DNA of 64,000 nt, taken from Lachnospiraceae bacterium. GTDB lineage: Bacteria > Bacillota > Clostridia > Lachnospirales > Lachnospiraceae. Where the stretch lies: assembly GCA_910574195.1 (NCBI GenBank), contig CAJTBF010000010.1:1-64000 (forward strand). Direction: 5' to 3'. Below are positions 43,798-52,272 of the stretch, piece by piece; the first letter of the stretch is position 1; each line of letters opens with the position of its first letter. The position numbers were made by a program, and so were the translations under genes. The notes under the pieces were generated by a model. It did not search any database. It was not told the DNA's origin and worked only from the letters and a program-made list of their open reading frames with translations.

Positions 43798-44190
43798 CTG
43801 GCGTTTTGATGCCATAAAGTTAGAAAAATCTACCAGTGGTAAGGAATTTAAACACTATGGCACTGGTTTTTACAGCTTATACGCAGACAAAAAATAGAAC
43901 AGCCGGACTGTTTAGTTAAAATGCTGCGGTTTGTGAAAGAAAAATGCGAAGTATATCATGGAAAGCAACAATCGCAGCATAAAAAGAGATAAAAAATGTA
44001 TGCAAATTGACTAAAGCTAGAATAACATGAGTTTATAATATGCGCAAGAAAAATGTTCAAAAATTTAAAAGTTGTTTATGATAAATTTTTATCAAAGTAG
44101 GGGAATTCGAGGAGAATCAAGAAGAATTACTGAAAAACAAACATATGAAAAAAAGAGAACCATATTATCAATATTTTACAGGCGTTAGTA

Positions 44191-44218
44191 TTGACAATAA
44201 ATAGTCAAGTGTTATAAT
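44191..44218 (+). promoter_or_regulatory. Promoter of the BtpA-HAD-kinase run
   Basis: Consensus TTGACA (44191-44196) and TATAAT (44213-44218) are spaced 16 bases. An A/T-rich inverted repeat, CTGTTTT...AAAAACAG, at 44232-44248 lies just downstream and could be an operator. Confidence 0.75.
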
Positions 44219-44292
44219 TATAATTAAATAACTGTTTTAAAAAAACAGAAGTTATATAGTAAATGAAAACAAGGAAAAAGGAGAAAAAGAAA

Positions 44293-45105
44293 ATGTTGTG
44301 GACAGAAAAGATGTTTGGAGTGAAGAAACCGATTATTGCGATGTTGCATTTGGATGCACTTCCGGGGGATCCTCTGTTTAAATATGGAGACGACATGGAT
44401 GTAGTGGTAGAGCATGCAAGAGCGGACCTTCATGCCTTGCAGGAGGGCGGTGTTGACGGAATTATTTTCAGTAATGAATTTAGTCTTCCTTATCAGAGAA
44501 AGATGGATATGGTGACGCCGGCCGCTATGGCTTATGTTATCGGATGTTTGCGTTCCGAGATCAAAGTTCCGTATGGAGTGGATGCTATCAGCGACGGGCA
44601 GGCATGTCTGGAACTGGCAGCGGCCGTAAAAGCACAGTTTGTCAGAGGAACTTTCTGTGGCGTCTATGTAGGAGACGGTGGACTATACAATAATGATTTT
44701 AGTCATCTTCTCCGCAGAAAAGCAGCATTACATCTGGATGATCTGAAGATGTTCTATTTTATTAATCCGGAGTCGGATCGGAATCTGGATACGAGACCTC
44801 TTGCAGATATTGCGAAATCAACGATCGCAAAGGCAGCGCCGGATGGATTGTGTATTTCTGCAAATGCGGCAGGACAGGATGTGGATGACGCTCTGATCGC
44901 AAGCGTAAAAGAGGCAAATCCGGAGATTGTTGTTCTTTGTAATACCGGATGTAGAGTGAATACGATTGAGCGGAAGCTGTCTACGGCAGATGCGGCGGTA
45001 GTAGGAACCACGTTCAAGGTGGATGGTGTATTTGAAAACCGTGTAGATGTGAATCGTGTGAAAGAATTTATGGAAGTGGTTTACAAATATCGTGAGAATC
45101 TTTAA
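44293..45105 (+). CDS. BtpA/SgcQ-family TIM-barrel protein
   Basis: The 270-residue protein has the BtpA-family start KKPIIAMLHLDALPGDP, then GGVDGIIFSNEFSLPY, VPYGVDAISDGQACLELA and C-terminal AAVVGTTFKVDGVFENRVD. BtpA was first linked to photosystem I assembly in cyanobacteria. In heterotrophs the family (including E. coli SgcQ) sits in sugar operons without a proven reaction. The phosphate-binding-like Gly motifs suggest a phosphorylated ligand. The start at 44293 has AAAAAGGAG. It is first gene of the run, 24 bases before a HAD phosphatase. Confidence 0.82.
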   Translation: MLWTEKMFGVKKPIIAMLHLDALPGDPLFKYGDDMDVVVEHARADLHALQEGGVDGIIFSNEFSLPYQRKMDMVTPAAMAYVIGCLRSEIKVPYGVDAISDGQACLELAAAVKAQFVRGTFCGVYVGDGGLYNNDFSHLLRRKAALHLDDLKMFYFINPESDRNLDTRPLADIAKSTIAKAAPDGLCISANAAGQDVDDALIASVKEANPEIVVLCNTGCRVNTIERKLSTADAAVVGTTFKVDGVFENRVDVNRVKEFMEVVYKYRENL

Positions 45106-45129
45106 TCCCCGAATAGAAAGGGCACAGTG

Positions 45130-45942
45130 ATGGATCGAAAACTTTTGGCAATGGATCTGGATGGTACGGCGGTATGCGACGACTACAGTATGGGAGAACT
45201 CACCAAAAAAGCGATCGAGAAGGCCAGAAGCATGGGACATGTGATTGCCTATGTGACTGGCCGCAGAGATATTGATATGCTGACGATGGGAGAGGAGCAG
45301 TGGTATGTGGACTATCACATTCTGAACAATGGAGGCAAGATTTTGCGTTGCAAAGATCGGAAGATTCTGTATAACGACCTGATGGATGCACAGGCATGTA
45401 AAAGGCTGATTGAGCACTGTCTGCACAATGATCTGCAGCTTCAGATTTGCAGTGGTATGACCTGGCAGGTAAGCTGTATGACAGATATGACGATGGAGTA
45501 TGCCAATGAGCTGGGTGTTATTCCAGAGATCTTCCATTCTTTGGAGGAGACGTCCTGGAAGGAACTGGAAGGATTCATGGCAACCCGGGACTGGGAACCA
45601 GTGGCAGAATACATAGACCAATATCTTCCAGAGCTTTACTATGTAAATTCAGAACCGGAATGTATCGATGTGATGGCAGCCGGAGTTTCTAAGTGGAACG
45701 GAATTGAAATTTTAGCCAAACGTTTAGGAATCCAGCATAAAGATATTATTACTGTGGGTAATTATTATAATGATATCGACATGCTGCAACATGCGGCGGT
45801 GGGAATTGCCGTGGCGAATTCTCTGGAACCGGTAAAAGAGGAAGCGGATTATGTAACCCAGAACGACAACAATCATGACGCGGTGGCAGAGATTATTTAT
45901 AAGATGTTAAATAAAGAGTTTGAAGTAACAGAACATAATTAA
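45130..45942 (+). CDS. Cof-type HAD-family phosphatase
   Basis: The 270-residue protein has HAD motif I MDLDGTAVCDDYS, motif II YVTGRRD, and a C-terminal TVGNYYNDIDMLQHAAVGIAVANS in which the usual GDxxND reads GNYYND. The C2B-type cap suits sugar-phosphate substrates. It follows the BtpA-like gene by 24 bases and precedes a kinase by 214 bases. I infer a role in clearing or tuning a sugar-phosphate pool of this pathway; the substrate is unknown. Confidence 0.85.
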   Translation: MDRKLLAMDLDGTAVCDDYSMGELTKKAIEKARSMGHVIAYVTGRRDIDMLTMGEEQWYVDYHILNNGGKILRCKDRKILYNDLMDAQACKRLIEHCLHNDLQLQICSGMTWQVSCMTDMTMEYANELGVIPEIFHSLEETSWKELEGFMATRDWEPVAEYIDQYLPELYYVNSEPECIDVMAAGVSKWNGIEILAKRLGIQHKDIITVGNYYNDIDMLQHAAVGIAVANSLEPVKEEADYVTQNDNNHDAVAEIIYKMLNKEFEVTEHN

Positions 45943-46156
45943 AAAAAACAGGATTCACAGCCATAAGAAAATAACCGGATGGATTTCCTGCACACCTGTA
46001 TGCATAAAAGATGCCAGAGGCGATTTTCTGCACATTTTAAAAAGTAGAAAGATCGGCGCATACAGGGAGCGGGAGTCGGTTCATCCGGTGTTTTCTACCG
46101 GCTGTGTTTTTCGAAAAATCCAATATTTTGCAGGAGAAGGAAAGGAGTGGGCAGAT

Positions 46157-47671
46157 ATGGGACAATATTTAATTGGAGTGGATAATGGTGGCAGCGACAT
46201 AAAATGCGCCGTGTTTGACCTGCAGGGAAATGAGATCGCCGTAGCGGGCACACAGGTTCCATTGGATATCCCGAAACCGGGATTCACCGAGCGGGATGCA
46301 GACAAGGTATGGCAGGCCAATGCCGAAGTGATCAGAGAAGCTTTACATAAGGCTGGAATTCAGGGAGAAGAAGTGGCCGCTGTGGGACTGACCGGCTATG
46401 GGAATGGAATGGTACTGGTAGGAGAGGATCTCTCACCGGTGTATCCGGTTATCGTGTCAACCGATGATCGGGCCAGTGAGTATTGCCGGAGATTCCGGGA
46501 GGACGGAACGGAGCGAAAACTGTTTCCATATACCCTTCAGACAACCTGGTCGGCGCAGCCTGCCGCGATGCTTCCCTGGTTTCGGGATCACGAACCGGAG
46601 GTGCTGGAGAAGACGAGATGGATTCTTTCGGTAAAAGATTTTGTTCGGTTGCATTTGACCGGAGCGCTTGCAGGTGAGATTACCGATGCATCTTCCGGAT
46701 GCTTGGTGGATCTGGACAGTAGAGACTATGACCGGCGTTTGTTTGAGATTTTGGGGATTGCGGATTGTTATAAAAAGATGCCCCCGATTCTGGAGAGCAC
46801 GGAGATCAGTGGATACGTTACGGAAGCGGCGGCGAAGGAGACTGGCCTGGCAGCCGGAATTCCGGTGGCGGCAGGTTATTTTGATATTGACGCCAATGCG
46901 TTAGCCAGTGGGATTTTATCGGAAGAAGATTTGTGTCTGATTGCCGGAACCTGGTCGATCAATGAATACTTAAGCGCAGAGGAACCACCCCGGGATATTG
47001 ATAAAAAGAAGAATACGGTTACATTAAGTTATCTAAAGAAGTATTATATTATAGAAGATTCTACGCCGACTTCGGCAAGTAATTTCAACTGGTTTATTCG
47101 AAACCTGATTCGGCCGGACAGGCCGGATACGTCGCTTCATGAGATTTATGAAGAATGTAATCGACAGGTGGAAGCTGTTCGTCCGGAGGATAGTCAGGTG
47201 ATCTTCATACCTTATCTGTTTGGAAGCGCGACGCATCCGGATGCGCACGGCGCATTTTTGAATTTGACTGGTGGAGATGACAGAGCTGCTATGCTGCGGG
47301 CAATATATGAAGGCGTTGTTTTTTCCAGTGCGCATCACGTATATAATCTGAAACGTCCGATGGAATCTTATGCCAAGGCGAGATTGTCAGGCGGTGTCTC
47401 GAACAGTGAGGTCTGGTCCCAGATGATGAGCGATGTACTTCAGATTCCAATTGAGACATTGGAAGGCGGCGAGCCGGGAGCCAAAGGCGCGGCTATGGGA
47501 GCCGGAGTTGCCTGCGGCATTTTTACGGATCTGGAAGAAGCGGTAGAGCAGATGGTACATATTGGAAAAATGTATAGGCCGCGGACGGAATATAAAGAAA
47601 TCTATGCGAAGAAATTTCAGCGTTATGAGACAGCGCTGCAAGCGGTGGATCTGCTTGCAGAACAATTATAA
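46157..47671 (+). CDS. FGGY-family kinase of the L-xylulokinase (LyxK) type
   Basis: The 504-residue kinase begins YLIGVDNGGSDIKCAVFD and continues much like E. coli LyxK: KPGFTERDADKVW, STDDRASEY, AGYFDIDANALASGI, EDSTPTSASNFNWF and IPYLFGSATHPDAHGAF. LyxK phosphorylates L-xylulose and related ketoses at the terminal carbon. The ATG at 46157 follows AAAGGAG. The gene leads a tight unit with an RPE-like epimerase and a class II aldolase, mirroring the kinase / 3-epimerase / 4-epimerase logic of L-xylulose pathways. Exact sugar unknown. Confidence 0.85.
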   Translation: MGQYLIGVDNGGSDIKCAVFDLQGNEIAVAGTQVPLDIPKPGFTERDADKVWQANAEVIREALHKAGIQGEEVAAVGLTGYGNGMVLVGEDLSPVYPVIVSTDDRASEYCRRFREDGTERKLFPYTLQTTWSAQPAAMLPWFRDHEPEVLEKTRWILSVKDFVRLHLTGALAGEITDASSGCLVDLDSRDYDRRLFEILGIADCYKKMPPILESTEISGYVTEAAAKETGLAAGIPVAAGYFDIDANALASGILSEEDLCLIAGTWSINEYLSAEEPPRDIDKKKNTVTLSYLKKYYIIEDSTPTSASNFNWFIRNLIRPDRPDTSLHEIYEECNRQVEAVRPEDSQVIFIPYLFGSATHPDAHGAFLNLTGGDDRAAMLRAIYEGVVFSSAHHVYNLKRPMESYAKARLSGGVSNSEVWSQMMSDVLQIPIETLEGGEPGAKGAAMGAGVACGIFTDLEEAVEQMVHIGKMYRPRTEYKEIYAKKFQRYETALQAVDLLAEQL

Positions 47672-47683
47672 GGAGTCGGGAAC

Positions 47684-48355
47684 ATGTTTACAATTAGTCC
47701 ATCAATTTATTCAGCAGATTTAATGAATCTGCGGCAGGTTCTTACTTCACTGGAAGGGTTTGAACATTTGCATCTGGATGTGGATGACGGCAATTTTGTC
47801 AGAGGTATCAGTTTTGGTATGGCAGTCATTGATAAAATGGCGGCATGCACAGAGATTCCATTGGATGCCCATCTGGAAGTATTGAATCCAATGGCGTATG
47901 TGGAGTCCTTGGCGGAAGCGGGGGTAGAGTTGATTTGTGCACATGTGGAGGCGTTGGAGTTTCCCAGTTTGTTTTTGAGTAGTGTACATCGTTGTGGGAA
48001 AAAGGCAGGGTTGGCGTTGAATATCAAGACGCCGGTTGTTTTTCTGGAACCGTATGTGGATCAGTTGGACCAGGTGATTTTGGTATCCTGTGAGGCGGAT
48101 GTGGATGGATTACCATTTCGGAGCGGTGTGTTGAAAAAGATTACGGAGGCGCGTGCAATGCTTCCTGCACATGCGAAGGTCTGGGTGGACGGTGGCGTAA
48201 ACCGGACCAATCTCAAGAGTGTGATTGATGCCGGCGCCGATGGCGTGGTGCTGGGTCGCGCCGTGTTCGGGGCAGAGGATCCGGCAAAGGCGTATGCGGA
48301 GTTGCTGGATCTGGGAAGAGCTTATGAAAAGGAGCGTGACAAAAATGCGGTATGA
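47684..48355 (+). CDS. Ribulose-phosphate 3-epimerase family protein
   Basis: The 223-residue TIM barrel has the RPE pattern: ISPSIYSADLMNL, HLHLDVDDGNFVRGISFG, DAHLEVLNPM, and the phosphate-binding VDGGVNRTNLKSVIDAGADGVVLGRAVFG. In the metal-site region the usual His-x-Asp-x-Met-Asp-Gly is HLDVDDG, with Asp replacing Met. The sequence is diverged from housekeeping RPE, so a different ketose phosphate such as an allulose or L-series sugar is possible. It lies 12 bases after the kinase and overlaps the aldolase gene by 11 bases. Confidence 0.87.
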   Translation: MFTISPSIYSADLMNLRQVLTSLEGFEHLHLDVDDGNFVRGISFGMAVIDKMAACTEIPLDAHLEVLNPMAYVESLAEAGVELICAHVEALEFPSLFLSSVHRCGKKAGLALNIKTPVVFLEPYVDQLDQVILVSCEADVDGLPFRSGVLKKITEARAMLPAHAKVWVDGGVNRTNLKSVIDAGADGVVLGRAVFGAEDPAKAYAELLDLGRAYEKERDKNAV

Positions 48356-48989
48356 AAAGGAGCGGCAGGAACTGATTGATTGTGCCCGTGAGATGGAACG
48401 TCATGGGCTTGTGACACTTTCTGGAGGAAATGTCAGTATGCGGACGGAGGAGGGGAATTTTTTGGTGACGCCGTCCGCGATGGGATATGATACTATGGTA
48501 CCGGAGGATATTGTGCTTGTGGATGCAGAGGGGAATACGGTGGAAGGAAACCGGCGGCCCACCAGCGACCTCAAGGCGATCCTGTATATTTTTGCAAAGA
48601 TGCCGCAGGTCAATGTGGTACTTCATACACATCAGCCACAGGCGGTCGCGGTAAGTTTGATTGCAGACCGTCTTCCGGTGATCTCCACAACGATGGTGGA
48701 CGAATTGCATGCCGAAGTACAGGTGGCTCCCTTTACAATCAGTAGCGATGAGGGAATGGGAGTTTCGACGGTGGAGTATGCAGGGAAATCGTTGGCCGTT
48801 ATTTTGAAGCAGCATGGGATCATGGCGTATGGTAAAAGTATAGAGCAGGCGCTCAGCGCGGCTATTTATCTGGAAGAGACCTGCCATGTGTATCTGCTTG
48901 CATTGGCAACAGGCCGGGAGATTCCGGAGCTGACGCAGGAGCAGATTGAGGCGGAGGACACGCCGAGAGGATATTACGGACAATACTGA
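48345..48989 (+). CDS. Class II aldolase / epimerase (FucA/AraD family)
   Basis: The 214-residue protein has TLSGGNVSMR, TPSAMGYDTM, metal-binding LHTHQPQAVA and LKQHGIMAYGKS: three His matching the Zn site of L-fuculose-1-phosphate aldolase. Its length equals FucA (about 215). The family contains both retro-aldol enzymes and the L-ribulose-5-phosphate 4-epimerases, so the reaction is open. The start overlaps the epimerase gene by 11 bases with AAAGGAG, indicating coupling. In this run it probably finishes processing of the sugar phosphate. Confidence 0.87.
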   Translation: MRYEKERQELIDCAREMERHGLVTLSGGNVSMRTEEGNFLVTPSAMGYDTMVPEDIVLVDAEGNTVEGNRRPTSDLKAILYIFAKMPQVNVVLHTHQPQAVAVSLIADRLPVISTTMVDELHAEVQVAPFTISSDEGMGVSTVEYAGKSLAVILKQHGIMAYGKSIEQALSAAIYLEETCHVYLLALATGREIPELTQEQIEAEDTPRGYYGQY

Positions 48990-49108
48990 GAAAAAGGAGT
49001 TCGGGTGAAACGGTTGGTCTTTGATCCCGGCAGGAAAAGGGCTTCATCGTACAGGAACGTACGGTTAAGTGATAAAGGAAAAACAAGAATAAGAAAGGAG
49101 GAGCAGTG

Positions 49109-49900
49109 ATGCGAGTAGCAGAGATCGGGGATAATTGTATCGACGTGTATGAGAGACTAGGAAAGAAATATCCCACAGGCAATGTGGTGGATACGGGGGT
49201 GAACCTGCAGAAGTTAGGCATACCGGTATCTATCATTAGCACCACAGGCAGCGATGAAAACGGAGCTTGGATGATTGAGACATTGAAAGAAGAGGGGGTT
49301 GACATCAGTCATTTGAAAGTCGGCGAGGGCGAGACAGCCGTAACATACATGGATATGGACGGTCTGGATCGTGTACACGGGGATTATGTGGAAGGCGTGC
49401 TGGAGAATATCACCTTTGACGAGGAGGATATTGCATTTGCGGCGTCCCATGATCTGGTACATACGGCGTTGTGGGGGAAGGCGGAAGGCACCCTGCCTGC
49501 AATCGCAGCGAAGGGGACTCCTATCGCATTTGATTATGCAGACAGACTGGATCATCCGTTGGTAGAGGAGACATTACCTTATGTGACATATGGATTTTAC
49601 TCTTATCATGGAAGCCGGGATGAGAAGATCGAGGCCTTTTTAAAGGATAAGGTGGCACGAGGGATGAAAATTGCGGTTGCTACGTTTGGAGAGGAAGGCA
49701 GTATTGCATGGGACGGAAAAGAGTTCCACAGCTATGGGATTGTGAAAGCAGAAGTGGTGAATACCGTAGGCGCAGGAGATAGTTTTATTGCTGGATTTTT
49801 GTATGGGATTTTAAAGGAACTGCCGATCGTGGAATGTCTGAAAAAAGGTGCGGAAGTGGCGGCTTCCGTTGTGGAAGTATTTGAACCCTGGGTAAAATAA
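49109..49900 (+). CDS. PfkB-family kinase of the fructoselysine 6-kinase (FrlD) type
   Basis: The 263-residue kinase begins RVAEIGDNCIDVYERLGKKYPTGN, much like E. coli FrlD (IGDNCVDIY), and has HGDYVEGVLENITF, DLVHTALWGKAEG, GEEGSIAWDGKEFHSYG and the PfkB catalytic NTVGAGDSFIAGFLYG. FrlD phosphorylates fructoselysine or similar Amadori compounds at C6. The ATG at 49109 follows AAAGGAGG. The next gene is FrlC-like, but no FrlB-type SIS deglycase is present in the window, so the Amadori route cannot be completed from these genes. Confidence 0.85.
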   Translation: MRVAEIGDNCIDVYERLGKKYPTGNVVDTGVNLQKLGIPVSIISTTGSDENGAWMIETLKEEGVDISHLKVGEGETAVTYMDMDGLDRVHGDYVEGVLENITFDEEDIAFAASHDLVHTALWGKAEGTLPAIAAKGTPIAFDYADRLDHPLVEETLPYVTYGFYSYHGSRDEKIEAFLKDKVARGMKIAVATFGEEGSIAWDGKEFHSYGIVKAEVVNTVGAGDSFIAGFLYGILKELPIVECLKKGAEVAASVVEVFEPWVK

Positions 49901-49930
49901 AACGATGATAGTAGAAAAGGAGAAAAAAGA

Positions 49931-50761
49931 ATGAAAGTTGGAATGTTTACAAGCGGTTATCAGCGGAATCCATTGGAGCATTGCTTTATTGATGCAAAAA
50001 GATTTGGTTACGATTATATCGAGCTGTGGGGCGGACGTCCGCATGCATATGCATATGACCTGAAAGCGGGCGATATTAACGAAGTACGCCGTCTGATCGA
50101 TAAGTATGAGATGCCAGTACGGGGTTATACACCGGAGCATAACGGATATCCTTATAATTATATGATTGGTACCGAGGCAATGCGTCAGGACGCAGTAGAA
50201 TTCCTGAAAACATCTATGGATATGGCGAAGGAGATGGGCGCGGACTATACACTGATCAGCGCGGCACATGCAGGATATGCGGCAACCTATGATGAGATCT
50301 GGACACGTCTTGTAAAGACGGTACGGGAACTGGCAGATCATGCGGAGAAGCTGGATCATAAACTGGTGATGGAGACACTGACCGTTTATGAATCCAATGT
50401 AATTAAGAATGCAAATGATCTGAAGGAATTATTCCGCCGTGTGGATTCTCCATGTCTTGTAGGAATGTGCGATATTGTTCCGCCGTACACACAGGCAGAG
50501 AGTATTATGGATTACTTTGATAAAATCGGAGATAAGATGTATCATATGCATATTATTGACGGTGTTTCTGATTCGGATTCCCATATCATGCCGGGAGAAG
50601 GGCAGATTCCGCTGCAGGAACTGATGATGGAATTAAAAGAGATTGATTATCAGAGAACCGCTACCATTGAACTGGTAACAGGTTATATCAACGAACCAAG
50701 AATGTATGCAAGAAGGGCGATTAATAATATTCGTGAGATGATGGATAAAGCAGGATTCTAA
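49931..50761 (+). CDS. Sugar phosphate isomerase/epimerase of the FrlC type
   Basis: The 276-residue AP-endonuclease-2-like TIM barrel has the same length as E. coli FrlC and extensive similarity: KVGMFTSGYQRNPLEH, FGYDYIELWGGRPHAYAYDL, GYTPEHNGYPYNYMIG, DMAKEMGADYTLISAAHAGY, VYESNVIKNANDL and HIMPGEGQIPL. FrlC epimerises psicoselysine to fructoselysine. Metal ligands (Glu and His of the family) are kept. It follows the FrlD-like gene by 30 bases with AAAAGGAG. I infer 3-epimerisation of a ketose or ketose adduct. Confidence 0.87.
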   Translation: MKVGMFTSGYQRNPLEHCFIDAKRFGYDYIELWGGRPHAYAYDLKAGDINEVRRLIDKYEMPVRGYTPEHNGYPYNYMIGTEAMRQDAVEFLKTSMDMAKEMGADYTLISAAHAGYAATYDEIWTRLVKTVRELADHAEKLDHKLVMETLTVYESNVIKNANDLKELFRRVDSPCLVGMCDIVPPYTQAESIMDYFDKIGDKMYHMHIIDGVSDSDSHIMPGEGQIPLQELMMELKEIDYQRTATIELVTGYINEPRMYARRAINNIREMMDKAGF

Positions 50762-50770
50762 AGTGTGATG

Positions 50771-50805
50771 TTCGGGAAAGCCTGCCGGTAGCAGGCTTTC
50801 TCGAA
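50771..50805 (+). terminator. Strong hairpin between the FrlC-like and amidohydrolase genes
   Basis: Arms TTCGGGAAAGCCTG and CAGGCTTTCTCGAA (one internal mismatch) form a long stem with a 7-base loop and only a weak T-rich tail. It may partly terminate or stabilise the upstream message. Confidence 0.5.
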
Positions 50806-50834
50806 GGTTTCTCAGACACAAAAAGGGGGAAATT

Positions 50835-51707
50835 ATGTTTATAGATATTCATGTGCATCCGGCGTTTTATGAACCGATCAATGCGGATGCAGAGTTGGAA
50901 GAATTGCGGCACGAAACATTAGACATCCATAAGAACGGAACAGCGCCTTTAGAGCATATTTTTAACCAGATGCATTGTGCGGGGCTGGATTACCTCTGTC
51001 TCTTGCCGGAGGACTACCGTACACAGCAGGGGGGGAAGGTGCTGGTAAGTAACGAAGAGATCCGTACGCTGGTAGATATGGCGCCGGATAAGTTTATTGG
51101 ATTTGCCAGTGTGGATCCCCATGATCCAGAAGCGGCGGAGAGACTGGAGCATGCTTTTGGCGAATTGCACTTAAGCGGCTTAAAACTGCATCCGGGACGG
51201 CAGCATTTTTATCCGTCTGATAAAGAGATGGAGCCCTTGTATGAGATTTGTGAGAAATACGGAAAACCGATTATTTTCCACAGCGGTTTATCATGGGAGC
51301 CGGATACACTGACAAAATACTGCCGTCCGGACGCTTTTGAAGAACTGGCGGCATCCCATCCCGATCTTCGGATTTGTCTGGCTCATTTTGGATGGCCATG
51401 GTGCAGAGAAGTTGCGATGTTGATGTTGAAATATCCGAACGTTTATACGGACACGGGTGCTTTGTACTTTGATTGTGCACAGGAATTTTACCTGCAGATG
51501 CTGACAAAAGATGTTCCCATGACCTGGATTGATCGCAGCCTCAGGCATCAGGTGATGTTTGGCAGTAATAATCCAAGATTTGAGCAAATTCGGATGACGC
51601 AGGCTATTGAAAAATTGGGATTCAGAGAGAGTACGCTGGAACTCATCCGCGGAAAGAATGCCATCGACTTTTTGGGCGGTCTGCCGGAAGGGAGGAAGGC
51701 AATATGA
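50835..51707 (+). CDS. Amidohydrolase-superfamily metal-dependent hydrolase
   Basis: The 290-residue TIM-barrel protein has DIHVHPAFYEP (His-x-His), SGLKLHPGRQHFYP, PIIFHSGLSWEPD, ICLAHFGWPW and late SNNPRF where the family usually has a metal-binding Asp context. This is the PF04909-like group that includes decarboxylases and lactonases. A sugar lactonase or related activity would suit the locus but is inferred. RBS AAAAAGGGGG. Its last codons overlap the yjbQ-like gene by 4 bases. Confidence 0.8.
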   Translation: MFIDIHVHPAFYEPINADAELEELRHETLDIHKNGTAPLEHIFNQMHCAGLDYLCLLPEDYRTQQGGKVLVSNEEIRTLVDMAPDKFIGFASVDPHDPEAAERLEHAFGELHLSGLKLHPGRQHFYPSDKEMEPLYEICEKYGKPIIFHSGLSWEPDTLTKYCRPDAFEELAASHPDLRICLAHFGWPWCREVAMLMLKYPNVYTDTGALYFDCAQEFYLQMLTKDVPMTWIDRSLRHQVMFGSNNPRFEQIRMTQAIEKLGFRESTLELIRGKNAIDFLGGLPEGRKAI

Positions 51708-52132
51708 TGTATATGGAATCCATTTCTTTATTGACGAAGAAATACAACGAATATACGGTCATTACACAGCAGGTACGTGATATCCTTCCCAGAAGTGGAA
51801 TTAAAAATGGAATGATTACGGTAGTGACCAAGCATACGACGACGGGAATTACGGTCAATGAGGCTTTGGAGTGTCTGGAAAGCGATATCGAAGTATTTTT
51901 GGGACGCCTGATTCCGGAGGATTATCCATACAGCCATGCAAGAATGCTCCGCGATTATGGAAGCACGGCCGGCAATCCAACAGGACACTTGAAAGCGATG
52001 CTGACAGGAAATCACTGCCATTTCCCTGTGGTAGACGGAGAAATTGTGATGGGAGGCGCACAGGAGATTTATTTCTGTGAATTTGACGGTCCGGCACATC
52101 GGACCATCAATGTTGCCATACAGGGTGAATAA
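51704..52132 (+). CDS. YjbQ/UPF0047 family protein
   Basis: The 142-residue beta-sandwich protein has VTKHTTTGITVNEALE, a DYGSTAGNPTGHLKAMLTGNH stretch and a C-terminal GGAQEIYFCEFDGPAHRTINV. These hold the His residues and Gln/Glu of YjbQ proteins, which show weak thiamine-phosphate synthase activity in vitro but whose real role is unknown. The ATGA overlap with the amidohydrolase gene implies joint expression. UPF0047 genes appear beside sugar genes elsewhere. Confidence 0.85.
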   Translation: MMYMESISLLTKKYNEYTVITQQVRDILPRSGIKNGMITVVTKHTTTGITVNEALECLESDIEVFLGRLIPEDYPYSHARMLRDYGSTAGNPTGHLKAMLTGNHCHFPVVDGEIVMGGAQEIYFCEFDGPAHRTINVAIQGE

Positions 52133-52134
52133 GC

Positions 52135-52181
52135 AGATACCCCCCTGGCAGGAATAAAAAGTTCCTTCCAGAGGGGTATCT
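52135..52181 (+). terminator. Hairpin after the yjbQ-like gene
   Basis: Long arms AGATACCCC...CTGG...AGGA and TCCT...CCAG...GGGGTATCT form a stable stem two bases after the stop. The T-run is short (TTTGG), so the strength as terminator is uncertain. Confidence 0.6.
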
Positions 52182-52215
52182 TTGGTTGTAAACAGAGAAA
52201 TTGTTTTTGCATGAG

Positions 52216-52232
52216 TGGACACTTTGTGTCCA
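52216..52232. promoter_or_regulatory. Candidate operator before the LUD-kinase operon
   Basis: A perfect inverted repeat TGGACAC - TTT - GTGTCCA lies 40 bases upstream of the LUD gene, within the only spacer that could hold its promoter. The regulator is unknown. Confidence 0.45.
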
Positions 52233-52272
52233 ATAAGGTAGGAATATATTATGGACGGAAAGGAGGAAAATT

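Noticed and set aside
43800-43905. Open stretch that could be a C-terminal protein fragment (contains KLEKSTSGKEFKHYG)
   Set aside because: It is only about 35 codons in A/T-rich DNA, has no start or recognisable homologue, and such a stretch is expected by chance.
46157-50761. A complete fructoselysine (frl) operon
   Set aside because: FrlD- and FrlC-like genes are present but no FrlB SIS-domain deglycase or FrlA/ABC importer is seen, and the other genes are not part of that operon.
46157-50761. Four-carbon acid sugar (Otn/Den) pathway
   Set aside because: The DUF1537 kinase and 3-hydroxyacid dehydrogenase of those pathways are absent; the kinases here are FGGY and PfkB.
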